Assembly (NCBI GenBank): GCA_034112085.1
Contig: JAWUWD010000121.1
Location: forward strand, 1-14,887
DNA length: 14,887 nt
Source: JAWUWD01 sp034112085
Lineage (GTDB): Bacteria; Bacteroidota; Bacteroidia; Cytophagales; Cyclobacteriaceae
Direction of reading: 5' to 3'
How positions within the stretch are numbered: position 1 is the stretch's first letter; every line of letters begins with the position of its first letter. Positions 12,692 to 14,887 of this stretch are shown in pieces. A program made the translations under genes and the position numbers. The notes under the pieces are model-generated. The model saw only the letters and a program-made list of their open reading frames with translations, ran no database searches and had not been told where the DNA came from.

Positions 12692-14764
12692 ATGAAGAAC
12701 TACCTTTTAACTCTTTTAGCACTCAGTGCGATTATTGCAAGTCATGCACAAATATTGGAACCGGCCAAATGGTCTTACGGTGTCAGCGCCAATGAAGTAA
12801 GCGTTGGCGATGAAGTCGACCTAGTTTTTAAGGTAGATATAGATCGTAAATGGTATCTGTATAGTTCGGATTTTGATCCAGAGTGTGGCCCAATTGTCAC
12901 AACCTTTGAATTTGCAAATGACGCATCTTTTGAGTTGGTTGGAAAAATAAAACCCATTGGAGCAAAGAAAAAGGTTGATGAAATTTTCGAGTGTGAATAC
13001 ACCTATTTCAGAAAGACAGCGGAGTTTCGACAAACAATTAAAGTATTGTCAACCAATCTTAATATCAGCGGGGTTTACGAATATCAAGTATGTACAGATG
13101 TAGATGGTAAATGTATCACATTTGATGATGAATTTGATATTAGTAAACAAATAGCAGTTACGGCAACAGCTGCAGATGAGCAGTCGACAAGTCAGGACAC
13201 TGAACAGTTAGAAGAAATAGTAGAAAACAGCTTTGAACTAACCATTGATGAATCGGATACTGAGGACAACACAAAAGAAGAAAGTACTTCTGAAGCACTT
13301 GTAGTAATTGAAAATACTGCTGAAGATTCTTCACTACTTGGATTTATGCTCTTGGCATTTGTAACAGGATTGGCAGCATTACTTACGCCATGTGTATTTC
13401 CAATGATACCAATGACGGTTACTTTCTTCATGAAAGACAATGAAAACGGAAAGTCAAATGGGGTTAAAAAAGGAATATTCTTTGGGGTTTCAATTGTGCT
13501 TATCTACACATTGCTAGGGACTATCTTCGCATTTGTATTAGGAGCAGATGGACTCAATGCCATGGCAACGCATTGGCTACCTAACATTTTGATATTTATT
13601 ATATTCATCATATTTGCACTGTCCTTTTTAGGGTTATTTGAGATTACATTGCCAAGTGCCTTTGTCAATAAGGTAGATCAACAATCGGATAGAGGAGGAA
13701 TGATTGGGATATTCTTCATGGCATTTACTTTAGGTCTGGTTTCATTTTCATGCACAGTTCCCATCGTTGGTAGTATTTTAGTTTTGTCTGCAGGGGGAGA
13801 GATTATCAAACCGATATTGGGTATGTTATCTTTCTCAATGGCCTTTGCACTTCCATTTACGCTCTTTGCGATATTTCCTCAATGGCTCAAAGGACTTCCA
13901 AAGTCTGGTGGGTGGCTCAATTCCGTAAAAGTAGTTTTGGGACTTCTAGAGTTGGCATTAGGTCTCAAGTTCTTGAGTGTAGCAGATCAGGCATATCACT
14001 GGGGCTTATTAGATCGTGAAATTTATCTCGCATTCTGGATTGTTATCTTTACAGTTATGGGACTATACTTACTTGGCAAGATTATATTGCCACATGATAG
14101 TAAACTGGAGAAAGTTGGTGTCTTCAGACTATTGATGGCGATCGCCACATTTACGTTTGTTATGTACTTAGTGCCCGGTATGTTTGGAGCACCTCTGAAA
14201 GCGCTGGCGGGATATTTACCTCCAATGTCGACTCATGACTTTGATGTGCCAGCCCTTATTAGAGCCAGCGGTGGAGGAACTTCGGCTAAGAATACACTTT
14301 GTGAACAACCGAAGTATGCAGACTTCCTACACTTACCACATGGTATCCAAGGATACTTTGATTATGACCAAGCTTTGGCATGTGCCAAAGAACAGGGCAA
14401 ACCAATTTTTATTGACTTTACCGGACATGGATGTGTCAATTGTCGTGAAATGGAAGCTCGTGTGTGGTCTGAGCAGGCAGTATTAGATCGGTTGAATAAT
14501 GATTTTGTGGTTTTGGCACTGTATGTTGATGACAAAACTACTTTGCCAGAAAGTGAATGGTATACTTCTGAGTATGATGGTAAGGTTAAAAAGACAATAG
14601 GAAAGCAAAATGCTGACTATCAGATCACGAGATTTCAGAACAATGCACAGCCATACTATATTATTCTCAATACTGAAGGAGAGTTATTAGTTCAACCAAA
14701 GGCCTATGATTTGAGCGTCTCTGCATTTGTGGAATTTCTGGAGGCAGGCAAAGCTGCTTTTTAG
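12692..14764 (+). CDS. dsbD: Thiol:disulfide interchange protein DsbD-like, full three-domain form
   Basis: The 690-residue inner-membrane protein carries electrons from cytosolic thioredoxin to periplasmic thiols. A signal peptide (MKNYLLTLLALSAIIASHAQ) leads into an N-terminal beta-rich domain (about 22-155) with the cysteine pair C134/C141. A low-complexity linker rich in glutamate, serine and threonine (about 158-212) follows. The membrane domain (about 215-500, around eight segments) contains TPCVFPMIP with C234 and SFSCTVP with C354, the pair that passes electrons across the membrane. The C-terminal thioredoxin-like domain (about 555-690) has GHGCVNCRE with C581/C584. All six redox cysteines are therefore present. 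Extra cysteines are at 65, 101, 537 and 564. It lies alone behind tandem terminators. No clear promoter consensus was found in the 60 bases upstream. Confidence 0.92.
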   Translation: MKNYLLTLLALSAIIASHAQILEPAKWSYGVSANEVSVGDEVDLVFKVDIDRKWYLYSSDFDPECGPIVTTFEFANDASFELVGKIKPIGAKKKVDEIFECEYTYFRKTAEFRQTIKVLSTNLNISGVYEYQVCTDVDGKCITFDDEFDISKQIAVTATAADEQSTSQDTEQLEEIVENSFELTIDESDTEDNTKEESTSEALVVIENTAEDSSLLGFMLLAFVTGLAALLTPCVFPMIPMTVTFFMKDNENGKSNGVKKGIFFGVSIVLIYTLLGTIFAFVLGADGLNAMATHWLPNILIFIIFIIFALSFLGLFEITLPSAFVNKVDQQSDRGGMIGIFFMAFTLGLVSFSCTVPIVGSILVLSAGGEIIKPILGMLSFSMAFALPFTLFAIFPQWLKGLPKSGGWLNSVKVVLGLLELALGLKFLSVADQAYHWGLLDREIYLAFWIVIFTVMGLYLLGKIILPHDSKLEKVGVFRLLMAIATFTFVMYLVPGMFGAPLKALAGYLPPMSTHDFDVPALIRASGGGTSAKNTLCEQPKYADFLHLPHGIQGYFDYDQALACAKEQGKPIFIDFTGHGCVNCREMEARVWSEQAVLDRLNNDFVVLALYVDDKTTLPESEWYTSEYDGKVKKTIGKQNADYQITRFQNNAQPYYIILNTEGELLVQPKAYDLSVSAFVEFLEAGKAAF

Positions 14765-14791
14765 TAGAACAAGTCTTAATCAAATAAGTCT

Positions 14792-14887
14792 TCAACTTTT
14801 TATAATCAACAAGTCCCCCTTTCGTGGACTTGTCATATCAATGGTTTTTGGTATTTTTATCCATTGGAAATCAAAACCAGGACCATG
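14792..14887 (-). CDS. Possible C-terminus of a convergent gene (cut by window edge)
   Basis: On the minus strand an open frame enters from the right edge and ends at a TGA at 14794-14792, encoding 31 residues (HGPGFDFQWIKIP, then KTIDMTSPRKGDLLIIKS). Its codon third positions are mostly A or T, like genuine genes here, and it would end 27 bases after dsbD, a normal convergent spacing. A plus-strand frame from the ATG at 14841 is also open to the edge, so the call is uncertain. An 8-bp inverted repeat (14809-14816 with 14826-14833) lies within it. No family is recognised. Confidence 0.35.
   Translation of the reverse strand, partial: HGPGFDFQWIKIPKTIDMTSPRKGDLLIIKS

Noticed and set aside
14809..14833. 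8-bp hairpin as the dsbD terminator
   Set aside because: It has no adjacent T run on the plus strand and may lie inside a convergent coding region.

Overview
The window looks like chromosomal DNA of a Bacteroidota bacterium, most likely of the Cytophagales or a related lineage. The clues are low G+C, promoters of the Bacteroidota type (TAnnTTTG at -7, TTTG at -33) in front of gltX and rplU, weak Shine-Dalgarno signals, and a ribonucleotide reductase large subunit numbered like the eukaryotic enzymes. The genus is inference. No rRNA, tRNA, CRISPR array, transposase or integrase gene was seen.

Layout. 1-392 (-): N-terminal part of a GMC-type FAD oxidoreductase. 660-2553 (-): a small accessory island that reads as integron gene cassettes without an integrase. 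It holds a secreted hypothetical protein, a DUF4386-like membrane protein and a short DUF2806-like N-terminal fragment. Each of the two intact cassettes begins with a G/TT core whose arm is the perfect reverse complement of the R''-like arm at its own 3' end (9 bp for the first, 10 bp for the second), and one boundary at 878-930 folds like a compact attC site. 2650-5181 (+): a tight operon of an ApbE flavin transferase, a SAM methyltransferase and a ZIP-family metal transporter. 5423-7167 (+): gltX and a small lysine-rich protein, closed by a strong terminator. 7349-10734 (-): nrdB-nrdA, a class Ia ribonucleotide reductase, with a terminator built on a 32-nt perfect palindrome. 10735-11091: a regulatory-looking gap with three DnaA-box-like 9-mers and helically phased TGTTAA repeats. 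11092-11598 (-): an unrecognised coiled-coil protein. 11905-12486 (+): rplU-rpmA with two terminators in tandem. 12692-14764 (+): dsbD with all three redox cysteine sites. The right edge may carry the C-terminus of a convergent gene.

How it fits together. Most of the window is core metabolism: protein synthesis (gltX, L21, L27), dNTP supply (NrdAB), and cell-envelope maturation (ApbE flavinylation, DsbD reducing power). The exception is the block at 660-2553, whose boundaries have the signature of site-specific cassette insertion. It is the best candidate for something unusual here. The second candidate is the DnaA-box and TGTTAA repeat region upstream of nrdB.
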